Positions 42,001 through 57,000 are shown, numbered from the stretch's first letter. The stretch is DNA of 64,000 nucleotides from Cotesia glomerata (GCF_020080835.1 NC_058161.1:13201103-13265102), one strand, 5' to 3'. The notes: generated from the sequence alone by a model not told the origin. Numbers and translations are program-made.

Positions 42001-45000
42001 TAAAAAACTCATTACCATCTTTCAACCAAGTAACTGAATACAATTGCTCGCCACCGAGATTGTAGTTACACTCTAGTATTACTTTTTCTTCACGAGGATC
42101 CACTATTGCTGGTACTTTTACCTCTGCGAATTTACTGCATTCACCTGCCAAATTTACAAACAAACTATTTATTCATTTTATAAATTTACTCTCACTTTTA
42201 TTTTATCTTAAGCTTACTATTTTTTACTCTATTTGAGTTATCGCTCTAATTACTGACTTCTTCCCTAATATTTTATATAATTAGACAATATTTATGGTCT
42301 TTAGATTAAAATTTATGAAGCTTCAACTTTGATTTATTAGCATAAATTAATATTACTAAGGTAAAGTACCCAGTATACACTGTTAAAAATTTCTACTGTA
42401 ATTTTACAAGAAATTTATTGGAAGCCAATAGGCAAAAAATTTATTTAAAATTACAATCGGGTATAGTAATATTACAAATCATATATAGATGTGAGGTTAC
42501 TAATTTTACATCGTTTTTTAATTTTACAAATATTTTTAGATTAGCTAAGTTTGTAAAATTACAATACTTTCCTTGAATTTTACTTTAATTTAAATAATAA
42601 AAAAGAAAGATTTGATTTAATATTTGTTGTCATTTTATTTTTATGAAGCGCTGACTATATTTTGCATCTAACGTAGACCTAATTTTTACAACTCTGATGA
42701 CATATAGTGAAAATAATATTTACCCTAACTAAGAATCGAACGCGAGCCACGCGCTTGCTAGACCGATACCTAACGCCCTACGCCGTACGACCGATAGGTG
42801 ATTTAACATCTTATTATTTCTATAAGCTAATCTTATGTGGTGATTGAGCTTTACGGCTTATTATTTATTATTTACATTATTTGTGTTATTTGATGCTGTT
42901 TATTGATGGAAAATAACTAACTTTTACATTATTTATAATTCATTGAATATTATAAAAATTAAAGTCTAACATATACTCATTAAAATATATTGATTTCGAA
43001 ATGATCGTTTGAGCGTAATATTAAAATTTATAAAAGATAAATGATGCCTCGAATTTATTATTACAAATAAACTTAGACTAAAAATTAGTAAAAATAAATA
43101 TGAAGGACATTGTTGTTTTTTGATACATCAGTTTCATTTTTGTAAAACTGAAAAGTATTGTTTTTAAAATTGGATAACAGTTAAGTAGAATTACAATTCG
43201 TGTAATATAATTAAAATTGTCTGGTAAGATTACATTGCACTGGGTAATTTTAAAATGAAAATTGTAAAAATAAAAAAAAGCTTTTTAAATTTTTTATGAG
43301 ATTATTGTAATATAAATTACAATATTTTTTTGTGATTTTACATACAATTATGTCGAGTCAGATCACAAATAATGTTTGCAAAATTAAAAAGCTTTTTCTT
43401 AAAAATTTACCAACGGTTCTGTAATATTACAATGCGTGTTACGTTTATACATGAAGTTTGTAAAATTACAATACATCTTAGTAGATTTCCTGACAGGTGT
43501 TGGAAAATTACATGAATTGTATTTTATTTCGCATTGCTATACACTGATTTGTAATTTTACTTATTATTTGTTTTGTAATATAATTGTAATTTTACAAAAA
43601 TTTTTAACAGTTCAGACTTTTTTAATTGTTGTAATACAAAATCCGTATATTTATTATGAATAATATGCGCATTTTATAATTATTCAATGATACAGTAATT
43701 GATTTCTGTAAGTTTTTCCAATTGTAAACCAAAACAATTATATTTTTGTTAACTTAAAAGTTGAAATGTCGAGAATAGCCGATAGATGCTATTTTTTTCA
43801 TGAAAAAGGTACTAAACCGTAAACCGAACAATCAGTAAAAAAAACGGTATATCATTTTAAGTAAAAAAAATTGTACCACCCAATGAAATAGTCTTTTCCT
43901 AAATAATGCATATTTTTTGCAAAGACATAAACTATAATTTTTATATTAAATTTTAGCGTGTAACTATACCTCGAAATTTTAAAAGCGGTACCCATAACCT
44001 GAACAAGCTGGAGCCGTATAATTTTAACAGCACTCTAATCTCTAATAGGTTTATAGACTAGTGATCAGCATTGTCATTTGTATTAATTACTGCAAATTAA
44101 ATAAGTTTTATAGCTAAAAATTAGAGTAGTTAAAAATTATTGAACGTTTTGAATAGAGTTTTATTGATTTATAATTGAAAATTTGCTTTGTCATTCATAA
44201 AAAATGTAATTAAAAAATTAAATACAAATATTTATCATTTTTAAATGAACATATTAAATATTGATAGTATTATTTTTAATATTAATCAATAATATGTTAT
44301 AATTCTTTAGATATTTCAATAAAACGTTGAAAATTTTTGGTGTGCCTATTGGCATATATTTTATTAGTTAAACTACTGCTCCCGGAGTGTTCAACTACTA
44401 AGGCTTGTCAGAATTGATTGTTCAACTACTACTCCTTTGATAGTCTATCTTAAAAACGTTGTCAATATACAAATATTCTATTTTTGTTATTTTGCTAATC
44501 AATTCAAAATTGTTTATATTTTCATGAAAATCACTAATTTTAACTAATAATTACATCTTTATACATTAAAAGTAGGGTTAAATAAGTTTTATTTTGAAAC
44601 TTGTTCAACTACTGGGTACTTTATTTTAATAAAATTTTTTTAAAAAATTCTTTAAAAAAAATATTAATACTATAAAATATTTTAATCTATAAAACTGCAA
44701 CTTTTTCCAGCCAATCCAGAATAATCAGCGAAATAAATAAACAGGGTAATCTTTCAGTTACAATTTAATACGTGACCTGTTGCTTAACTTGGAGGCTTAA
44801 ACGCTTAACTCTTTACTGTATATATACATTTGAACTATAAAATACTCCGGGATTAGTATAATAATGTATAGGGATGCAACCTCGTGAATTCAATGCCGTT
44901 TAATTCGAGATCAATTATCCGGGTGATTATTTTTCCGTGTAGTCACAAAAAAACTTGCTAGCAATTTAAATCGAAATATTTTTCCCATTTGGGTGACATA

Positions 45001-48000
45001 AACACCCATAACTTAGCACACCCTAATTCGGACAAATATCTCAGATTAAATCTAGAGGACATTACCGTCTACTAAACTAGAGCGAAAAGAAAGTTCCATT
45101 ATTTTTTTTATGGATTACGATAATATTGTATAGACAAGAATTAAAATAGATGTCAGTTAAATCTATAAGGCTTTATTTTCTAGATACATATTTTTGTAAA
45201 TTGTTATCTATTGGTGAGCCCAGTTGCCTAAGAGAATTATTTATAGAATATGAATCTAGACGGTCAGAGAGATTAGCGATTTAAAATAATAATGTTAACT
45301 ATCTAATTCTAAAATTCGCAACATTATATCTTGAGCATTCTTTTGTGATATCAGCAATACGTCTTTGGCAGAAGCTACCGGTGGAAGTATTAGATGCCAG
45401 TTCTCTAGAGGTATTTAAAAAGAACATGTTTGAATATTTATTATCAATTGATATCTAATATCGATTCAACGCCTTTGCTATAAATTTCCAATACATGTAA
45501 TCTTATCTATTAAGTTTGCGATATAGTTCAATTCAAATCAATCTTAATTTAGTACCCTCAAGGTTTTTCAAATACCCTAAATTTTCGGTATTAATGCGCT
45601 TACCATAAATTTACCGGTATAATTCTGAAATAATACGGTATTTCTGAGGTTATGTTGCCCAGTTTTTTTTACTATAGTTACGCAGCATTTCTACTGTACT
45701 TTTGCTGCAAAGTTACTAGAATAATACGAATAAATTACCGTACTCCAGAATTTTTACCGTAAAAAATCTATGTATTACCTATAATATTCCTATAATTTTA
45801 CAATAATAAAATGGTAATTCTACGGTAATAATACCGAAGTTATACTGCAATTTCGCCGCAATTATACTGATGTAATTAAAAAATAGCAAAAATTTAGTAT
45901 TTTTTGTTGATTGCTGCATTTAAAGTCATATTATAAAAACTGTGCAGATTATAAAACGTTTAACTTTTATTCCATGAATTCTTATGTTTTCATTCTAATC
46001 ACAGAATCATTGGAAGTAAAGCGTAGAGATTGTCGGATTTTTAAAGTTCAAAGATGAGTAAATAAGTATACAGTAAACATGTGGTACATTTACTGAATGC
46101 TATTAATATTCCGTAATATTCCTATTGTATTGCCGTAAATATTCGGAATTTATTTCGTAATTTTTTTGTAATAATTCCGCAAAATCTGGCTAAAATAACT
46201 GAAGTAGGTAAACATACAGCATTAATATCGTATAAATATCGAATCTGCGGGATTTCCAAACCAGCAAGTGACTTTCCAATCAAAAAAATCCATATGGGAA
46301 ACCAGCCTGGATTCCCACATGGCGTTTTCGGATAGATTCCCATATGGTTTCCTATATAGGAATCCAGGGTAGGATCCTACATAGATTCCCATATTAATCA
46401 GGCGAAAAAAAATTTATTTAAAAAATTAAAAATAATTGAAGTAATTGCTATTAATTAATTATTAATTGAAATAAATTGTGAAAAAGGGATTTTGTAATTT
46501 TATCTAATGAAAAAACTGCAGGCGTCTGATGGACTTGAACCCGGTACCTCATGGGTGACAGTCTTCTACGCTACTCACTGGCCTAACTCACGTTCTTACA
46601 AGGGCTATGTTTATTTCACTTATATAAATTCACTATAGGAATCCATACTTTCAATGTGGATTTCCCATACAGGAATCCATCAACCCACAGGTTCCTATGT
46701 GGATTTCTATAGAAATTCATATTTTCTATGTGGATTTTCCATATAGGAATCCATGTACCCACAGGTTTCCGTGTGGATTCCTTTTAAGAATCTACACTTC
46801 CTATGTGAATTCCTATTGGTTCCTATACGAATCCATACTTTCTTATGTGGATTTCTATATAAACTCATGTGGATTCTTTGATAGGATTCCCTACTAAAAA
46901 AATCCATATGGGAAATCAGCCTGTGTTTCCACATGGCGTTTTCGGATAGATTCCCATATGGTTTCCTATATAGGAATCCAGGGTAGGATCCTACGTATAT
47001 TTCCATATTAATCAGGCGAAAAAATGTATTTAAAAATTAAAAATATTTATGAAGTAATTGCTATTAATTAATTATTAATTGAAATAAATTCTGAAAAGGG
47101 ATTTTGTAATTTTATCTAATGAAAAACTGCTGGCGTCTGATGGACTTGAACCCGGTACCTGATGGGTGACAGTCTTCTACGCTACTCACTGGCCTAAGTC
47201 ACGTTCTTACAAGGTCTATGTTTATTCCACTAATATGAATTCACTATAGCAATCCATACTTTCAATGTGGATTTCCCATACAGGAATCCATCAACCCACA
47301 GGTTCCTATGTGGATTTCTATAGAAATTCATATTTTCTATGTGGATTTTCCATATAGGAATCCATGTACCCACAGGTTTCCGTGTGGATTCCGTTAGGAA
47401 TCCACACTTCCTATGTGGATTTTTTTGATGGGGTTTAAATCTTTAATTGTCGTACTACAATTTTCTATTGTATCGCTTAATTGACAAACTGATAAATTGA
47501 TAAATTTACAAGCGAGTGGTATTAATGATGTAGCTTCATTAACAAGCTTTGCTTAGGTGTTTTACCGTTGAATTATTAAATCAAGTGTTGGAGTTTAGAG
47601 GAGCGTAACAATTACTATTGGCAGTGCGGTGCGGTATGCGCCTGGCCATATCCATTGAGTATAATATGCGGTGATTGGCGTCGACTTACAACATACTAAC
47701 ATACTAGTTTGGCATCACTAGACGCGTTTAAACTCAGCCAAACTTTCTTACATTTATATCTCTCATCTACATACGATACATACGATACTTGTCTAATAAC
47801 TATAAATTCAACCTCAGAACCACCAACTAGTTCCTACTTTTTATCTCATTCCCCTTATTTCTTCTTCTTCTTCTTCTACTTCTGCTTCCATATATACATT
47901 TATATTGCTTAATTATATAAATATAGGGGACCGCATTTAAGTTCTTATATGTACTTCTCTATATAATATTATATTTAATATAAGATTATTACAACAGAAC

Positions 48001-51000
48001 GTACATTAGAGCGTATTAACCATATGCCTCTCTTCGGATCAGTTAATTGCGTACACGACGACCAATTAGTCGTTCGTCTACAGTCTACATCCTCAACCCT
48101 TTTAATTCTTCTTAATATCGACTTGTCATGCTTGTATATGTTGTTGTTTTTTTTCGTTTTTATTGACGAATATTCTACGACAAATAATCAAAGGATTAAA
48201 TAGTAAACTTTTAATTAACTTTTAATACTCGACAAACTTCTCGATTATTTATCAAGTGTTTTTAACTTAATTATTTTTACCATTAATTAATTTTACAAAC
48301 TTTTTTAGTTCATTTCTTTATGTTTTCACTAATAATTCCGGGAGTAGTAAATTAATTTAGGTTGACAGGTAAAAAAATCATATTTTAAGGATAGTAACTC
48401 CTAAAATATTTTTACCCCAGGAAAAAAGGTTTAGATCTAACCAGATATAATTATATCTGGTCAGATCTATTTATATCTGACCAGATATAGGATTTGAGAC
48501 ATAATCAGATCTAGTGATATCTGATCAGATCTAAACAGATGTAACTATATCTGAGTTTAAAAATACATCAGACATGATCAGATCTAGTCATATCTGATCA
48601 GATCTAAACAGATATAACCATATCTGGGTTGAAAAATACATTAGACATAAAAAGATGTTATCATATCTGGGCAGATATAACTATATCAGAGCTGTCAATA
48701 GCATCAGATTCCATCAGATCTGATTATGTAGTTATACATATATTGTAGTTAATCATAAAAAATTAATAACAATGGGTCTTTAATTCTCACCATTTATTTA
48801 TTGATAAATATATTCATCACATATTTGTTAAAGATTAATTGATACATTTAGGTATTTTCAACTAGCTTTGATTAAATAAAATTTTTTTTTAATTAATCAA
48901 GACAGATACGCAAAGTGTGAAAAGAAAATAGTATTCACTGGATATTGTTCCATGAAATTGTAATTTTTGTTGATGTGATTATTTAGCTATTATTTTTTAT
49001 ATCTGATCAGATCTCAATACATCTATTCAGATCTTGTGATATTTAATGTAAACAGATTTTTAGTATATCTCGTCAGATCTAGTTATATCTGGCCATGTCA
49101 GATAGAGACAATTTAAAGATCTGACCAAATCTGGTCAGATCTAATCAGATTATTTTTTGAATTACATCTGGTCAGATCTGATTATATCTGGCCAGATCTC
49201 GTCAGATAGAGATAATTTAAAGATCTGGCTAGATCTGCTAAGGCAGATCTGACCAGATCTTTTTATATATGGCCAGATCTAATCCGTTTTTCCCGGGTAG
49301 AAAATGGGAAATTGAAAGTTATTATTTAGGAACTTTAAGAGTGGCTATAACTCCTAAAGTATTGAGTTTAGGAGAAAATTGTAAGAGAAAAATTGTAGCT
49401 TAGGAGATTTCCTATAAAAAATGTTTTTATACTGTAGAGTTATTTTCAATATTTTAGGAGATATAGGAATTTTAGGGAGTTAAAAGTTAAAAATTATTGT
49501 TTAGGAAATTTAAAAGTGGCTATAACTCCTAAAATATTTATTTTAGGAAAAATTTATTAAAGCAAAATTGTAGCTTAGGAAATTTCCTATAAAAAACGTT
49601 TTTATACTATAGGGTTATTTTTAATATTTTAGGAGATATAGGAACTTTAGGAGTAACTAGGAAGTCGAAAATTCAAAATTATTGCTTAGGAACTTTAAAA
49701 GTGGATATAACTCCTAAAATATTGAGTTTTAGAAAAAATTATAAGAGCAAAATTATAGCTTAGGAAATTTCCTATAAAAAACGTCTGTATACTATAGGTC
49801 TATCTTCAATATTTTAGGAGATATAGGAGTGACTAGATAATTAAAAATGAAAAATTATGATCTAGTTACTATAAAAGTGGTCATAACTCCTAAAATATTC
49901 AGTTTAGGAAAAAAATTGTAGGAATCCAAATTGTAGCTCAGGAAATTTCCTATCGATCACTCTTATACTACAAGCCTATTTTTTATATTTTAGGAGATAT
50001 AGGAACTTTAGGAGTGACCAAATAAGTAAAAATGAAAAATAATGATCTAGTTACCATAAAAGTGGATATAACTCCTAAAATATTGAGTTTTAGAAAAAAT
50101 TATAAGAGCAAAATTATAGCTTAGGAAATTTCCTATAAAAAACGTCTGTATACTATAGGTCTATCTTCAATATTTTAGGAGATATAGGAACTGCAATTAT
50201 ATTTTCATAGTAAAAAATCAACTATTATAATTCTAGGTTTCAAAAAAGTGGCCATAACTCCTAAAATATTGATTTTAGCAAAAAATTATAAGAGACCAAA
50301 ATTCTAGCTTAGAAAATTTCCTATTAAAAGTGTTTTCATACTATAGGTCTATCTTCAATATTTTAGGAGATATTAAGAGACAGTAACTTAAAAGACTTTC
50401 ATATCTCATCACTATAAAAATGAACTTTAACGTCAAATATTATCATTATTAATTAGAAATTTCTTATATACATATTATGTGTGATATAAATAATTAAGTT
50501 TAATTCCTCCTCGAGTTTTATAAGTCTATAATATAGTAATGTAGTAATATAGCAATGAAAGAGAACTTGTGTCAAGTTGGATTAAAACCATTAAATTGTC
50601 TTGATATAAGATGTGGGTGGGTCATCTTGAAGTCAAGTGGTTAGTCGCCATAGTCGTTTGCGTTTATATTGACGATCTGGCTAATTAAACCGCCCAAATT
50701 AAACAGCTCTTTATATTATCTTCCAACATGTCAGGTCATTTAATAACCCGTACTGAAAAAAATATATGCCGCATATACGGGGGCAAAAAAAAAGTATGTG
50801 GCGTATATATTTTATATGTGCGACGTATATGTATTTTTGTCAGCATATATGCGTATATATAATTTTTCAGTTTGGGAAAAAAAGCCCTTGTTGTGTTTTT
50901 TTTTTTTTTTACGGCATTAAAAATAATTTTTTTGATAATATACAAAATGTAATTTTTGTTTCGGTTTAATATTACCATTAACAGAATTATAAAAGTTTAA

Positions 51001-54000
51001 ATTGAAACAGAAATATTTATAGAAAACGAATTATCGTGAAACAAAAGGTCTAGCACGTGAAAACACGTACTCGGAATAAAACAATTAGACTTATGGGCTA
51101 CGCCCTTTTAAACCTCAGTGCGAATATTAAAAAATTTTTCAATCAATACAACAAACACAAGTACAACCTAAACAACGGATTCTATAAAAAATGTATGGAA
51201 TGCTTTTTCGTAATTAATTTCAATTTTAAAAATTAATAAACTCAACTACGCCCAGGCCATTATTTAAAATTACCGTACTCGCGCTAGCGTGTTTGCTGTT
51301 TGGTTCATGAATATTAATAGATTTTTTTAATAATCGATACCCAAAGACCCGAAAGATGTTAACAGTCCTCACGGTTTTGGAAATAAAGCAAAGATTCAGT
51401 ATGTATATGAAATGCTGTATATTTGCCATACTATCACATAGAAAGTGTGGATTCCTAAAGGAATCCACACGGGAACCTGTGGATACATGGATTCCTATAT
51501 GGAAAATCCACATAGGAAATATGAATTCCTATAGGAATCCACATAGGAAATATGAATTCCTATAGGAATCCACATAGAAACCTGTGGGTTGATGGATTCC
51601 TGTATGGGAAATCCACATCGGAAGTATGGATTCCTATAGTGAATTTATATGAGTGGAATAAACATAGACCTTGTAAAAACGTGACTTAGGCCAGTGAGTA
51701 GCGTAGAAGACTGTCACCCATGAGGTACCGGGTTCAAGTCCATCAGACGCCAGCAGTTTTTTCATTAGATAAAATTACAAAATCCCTTTTTCAGAATTTA
51801 TTTCAATTAATAATTAATTAATAGCAATTACTTCATAATTATTTTTAATTTTTTTAATAAATTTTTTTTCGCCTGATTAATATGGGAATCTATGTAGGAT
51901 CCTACCCTGGATTCCTATATAGGAAACCATATGGGAATCTATCCGAAAACGCCATGTGGGAATCCAGGCTGGTTTCCCATATGGATTTTTTTGATAGGAA
52001 AGTCACTTGCGGTTTTGGAAATCCCGCAGATTCGATATTTATACGATATTAATGCTGTATGTTTACCTATTTCAGTTATTTTAGCTAGATTTTGCGGAAT
52101 TATTACATAAAAATTGCGAAATAAATTCAGAATATTTACGGCAATACAATAGGAATATTACGGAATATTAACAGCATTCAGTAAATGTACCGCATATTTA
52201 CTGTATACTTATTTACTCATCTTTGAACTTTAAAAATCCTACAATCTCTACGCGTTACTTCCAATGATTCTTGATTAGAATGAAAAACGTAAGAATTAAT
52301 GGAATAAAAATGAAAATTTTATAATCTGCACAGTTTTTATGATATGACTTTAAATGCAGCAATCAACAAAAAATACTAAATTTTTGCTATTTTTTAATTA
52401 CATCAGTATAATCGCGGAAAAATTGCAGTATAACTTCGGTATTATTACCGTAGAATTACCATTTTATTATTGTAAAATTATAGGAACATTATAGGTAATA
52501 CATAGATTTTTTACGGTAAAAATTCTGGAGTACGGTAATTTATTCGTATTATTCTAGTAACTTTGCAGCAAAAGTACAGTAGAAATGCTGCGTAACTATA
52601 GTAAAAAAAACTGGGCAACATAACCTCAGAAATACCGTATTATTTCAGAATTATACCGGTAAATTTATGGTAAGCGCATTAATACCGAAAATTTAGGGTA
52701 TTTGAAAAATCTTGAGGGTACTAAATTAAGATTGATTTGAATTGAACTATATCGCAAACTTAATAGATAAGATTACATGTATTGGACATTTATAACAAAG
52801 GCGTCGAATCGATATTAGAGATCAATTGATAATAAATATTCAAACATGTTCTTTTTAAATATCTCTAGAGAACTGGCATCTAATACTTCCACTGGTAGCT
52901 TCTGCCAAAGACGTATTGCTGATATCACAAAAGAATGCTCAAGATATAATGTTGCGAATTTTAGAATTAGATAGTTAGCATTATTGTTTTTAATCGGTAA
53001 TCTCTCTGACCGTCTAGATTTATCTTCTATAAATAATTCTCTTAGACAACTGGGCTCACCAATAGATAACAATTTACAAAAATATCTAGCCAGAAAATAA
53101 AGTCTAGATTTAACTGACAGCCATTTTATTGTAAAAGACTTTTTACTTTTTACCTGGGAATTAGCAATTAGAAGTGTTAGTACAAATTAATCAGACAATT
53201 CAATCTTATCTAACAGTTAGCTGAAGAACCGAATTCACGGGAAGAACCAACTGGACAGGAATAAGGAATGCTTATAACGTATTCCTGTGGCGAGCTTCTC
53301 ATCACGATCCCCATTTCGGCTCTTACACCGCTATCCTGGATAATTGCTCTCCAATTTCCTACGATTGCTTACTGTTACTAACACATACCCGTGTGCGCTC
53401 ACTAATAATCAAATACTTTGCTTTTGTACACACTTTACTACTTTAATGCTTTTGTTATTTTATTCTACCCTAATTCAAGCTTACAGGGCTAATTTATAAT
53501 CACTGGGCCAAGACCTCATTATTTTTGGTTACCCAAGCCTTATTGTTAATTACTTTTACCGTATTTATGTTATTTATTGCGACATTTACTATTCTTTTTT
53601 TAGAGTGGGAGTTTTGATCTGTCAGTTTTTAATTATGCGCTACTGAATTAATTACTCAAGAATTACGAAGTAGTCAAATTTTTAAAACTTAAAATTTGTA
53701 GATTTAATCTACGTAGCCTAATAATTAAAAAAATTTAAAAACAGTTTCCATTTAATCAAATAATCAGCTTTGAAAATTGTAATTTTTACATGATGGAGAT
53801 TCCACCAGTCGCGTATTTGGTTAAGAATTTAATGCAATTAACGATTTTAAAAAAATTTTATTTTCATTGAATTTGATTGAAAAAATAATAAGCTAAAGAT
53901 TAAAACAAAAAAAGTAGCTTTCCGAACGTATTACGGAGATATTTTAGATTTTTTATGAAAAATCACTCGGAACTTGCGTTCTTCAGTCTTGTATTTGACT

Positions 54001-57000
54001 TGGCAACACCGCTTGCGCAGTTACTCAAAGCATAAGTAACCAAGGTTTTTTCAATGCTAGAAGATCTTAGTCATTTTAGTTAGACAGTAAACATAAATAT
54101 ATTTTAAGGTTAAGGACACTCGAGCGGTGTTGTCAATTGTATACCGGTAATTCAGAGCGCTATATTTTTTATTAGTTAATTAAATGTTAATAATTATTTA
54201 ATGAGTAAATTTATCGGAAATTTCCTCAAAAATGTTATTAATTTTTAAAAATTAATTTTAAGATAACAAAAGTATTTCTACGTATTATTTTTTTATAGAC
54301 ATTCTTTACACTCGTAGGGTACTTGGATCTCCTTAAAGAATTTTTTTGATATTTTTAATGAAATGAAGAGAAAAATATGCATATAATTTTTATTTTTAAT
54401 AAAGAGACCTTATTTTTCAATTTTTATTTTTTTTTTACACTTATTTACTCATTTTTAGAAAAATTTAATAATTTTAGTTTTCCCGCGCTCTGTCAGATGG
54501 CGTTGCGCGCCGGATAAGGAACTACGTCACTCGCCCGCGAAATTTCAAATTCAAAAAATAATTTAAAATTTCTAATTTAAAATAACGAAAGTATTTCTAC
54601 GTATTATTTTTTTATAGACATTCTTTACACTATAAGAGTAATTTGGATCTTCTTAATGTGACAATTGAAATCTTGATTTTTAAATAGAAAGCTTAAAGTC
54701 ATGGAATTATTTTCAATGCATTTATAGTTTTCTTATAATTACTTTTAAAAATCACCAACTAAATTTTAGGATTATTTTCAACAACCTTTAAAAAAAAATT
54801 CCACCGAGTTTTTATGAATTTTTTAAAATTATAAAATTGCCAGATCATTTAAAACTTGTGATATCAAAACTAACGATTTAATGTAACTAATCGTTGGAAC
54901 CTTGATTTTTAGGCTACACTGAGAGAAAAATCTGGTTCTCTGAACTAGCTAAATCTAGTTAAATAGCATCACTACTATTTAATAGAAGTTCTTATACCTA
55001 AAATAATAAATTATATTGAACACCAATAGATAGTTACTTAAACTATTTTTAGTTAAATATCGGCTTAATAGTAATCTTTATTAACTTTAACTGAGAAAAC
55101 AGAAAAAATAATTGTTACAGCCCGGACCGGGAATCGAACCCGGATCTTTTCGTCAAGCACCAACGGCTCGGACAGTTAAGCTATCTGAGCCATCGTCCGT
55201 AACAATCTTTCAATCACCTAATTATTTTTTGTTTAACACGATAGAAAAATATTTATTTAAATATAGTCCATATAACTATTTATCAATAGTTACTTAAACT
55301 AATGCATACTCCGAGTAAATACAGAAAAAAAACGTTTAGAAATCTATATTATTAAGAGAATAAGAAAAATTTTGTGTTCAGGATAGTCATATGATAAAAT
55401 CGGATTTTTTAGTGAAATTTAGTTTTACATTTAACTTATAATTTTTTTAATTATATGACAAATATATAAAAGGGCTGTAAAGAAAAAAAAATATTTTCCT
55501 TTCTTACTTATATAATTCCCGCAAATTAAATCATAAAAATTATATAGACCCGCCTACTACGTTTGAAAGCTTTGACTGAATGCTTTCAATTAATTTCTAG
55601 TTTTTTATTTTAAAAAACGTTACTGAAAATCTAGTTTAAGAGATCTTGAGGCTTTAAACGATTTTTTTCAATACGCGAAAAAGTTTAATAACTCGGAATT
55701 ATAAAAATATATTCAAATTAAAACGAATGTATGTTTTCTAAATTACTTCAATTAACTTCAATTGCCGCGTTTAATTTACGGGGTCCTTGATCTAAAAAAG
55801 CCATGAGTTAAATTTTTAAAATAAATAAATTGAATTTTCGATTCTAAGTTTTTTACTACCGGAATTTATGGGCTGTACAATTTTTACAAGGACCATTAAT
55901 GTCTTAAATACAATTGGCACACAAAAATACTCTACTTATTCAACTCAACGATCGTAATATATTTTAAATACGCTGGCATTGAAACATGAAATAATAATAA
56001 AATATAATAAATACCTGCACACTTAAGATATATATTTTAGTTCTCGGAGGAATATCTTACAAAGCAGTTTTGTTTTTTGACGAGTGAACTATAGAGTAAT
56101 GTGACGTATAAATTTTGATCTAGAGGCTAATTGAAATTTATTAATATATTTATTTTTTAACTTAAATACTAATTCTTGAGTAATTTATATAACTCCTAAA
56201 ATATTGAAAATAAACCTATAATATAAAGATGTTTTTAATAGAAAATTTTTTAAGCTACAATTTTGGATTCTTATGATTTTTTCCTAAAATCAATATTTTA
56301 GGAGTTAGAGCCACTTTTCTACTATCTAGAATATAATAGTTCATTTTTCAATATGAAAATAAAATTAAAGTTTCTATATTTCCTAAAATATTGAAGATAG
56401 ACCTATAAGATGAATATGTTATTAATAGGAAATTTTCTAAGCTACAATTTTGGATTCTTATGATTTTTTCCTAAACTCATTATTTTAGGAGTTATAGTCA
56501 ATTTTAAAGTTCCTAAATAATAATTTTCAATTTTACACTTTCTAGTTCCTCCTAAAGTTCCTATATCTCCTAAAATATTAAAGATAGACCTATAGTATAA
56601 AAACGTGCATAATAGAAAATTCCCTTAACTACAATTTTGCTCTTTTATAAATTTTCCTAAAATCAATATTTTAGGAGTTATAGTCATTTTTCCAGTAAAT
56701 AGATCATAAGAATCTAATTTTCATTATCTAGCCACTATTTAAAAAACTATATCTCCTAAAATATTGAAGATAGACATATAGTATGAATACGTTATTGATA
56801 GGAGATTTCCTAAGCTACAATTTTTGTCTTCTAAATTTCTCCTATAATTAATATTTTAGAAACTATAGCCACTTTTAAAGTTCCTAAAGAATAATTTTTA
56901 ATTTCCCACTTCCTAATCACTCCTAAAGTTTCTATATCTCCTAAAATATTGAAAATAACCCCACAATATAAAGACACTTTTTACATGAAATTTCCTAAAC

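Larger units (their letters stand above)
42360..44625 (-). mobile_element. GGTAAA-TIR element copy 3, interrupted
   Basis: Left GGTAAAGTACCCAGTA, right CTACTGGGTACTTTA with TTAA following and CTAA preceding. Split near its left end by the 1.2 kb CTGTTAAAAATTT element. Lies in beat-like intron 1. Confidence 0.75.

Noticed and set aside
41756..42065. Plus-strand ORFs opposite beat-like exon 2
   Set aside because: Shadow frames of a GC-richer exon; the minus strand has splice sites and family motifs.
46697..47006. ORFs with repeated NPHRKYEF / GFLYRKPYGN phrases
   Set aside because: Direct translation of GGAATCC palindromic phrases.
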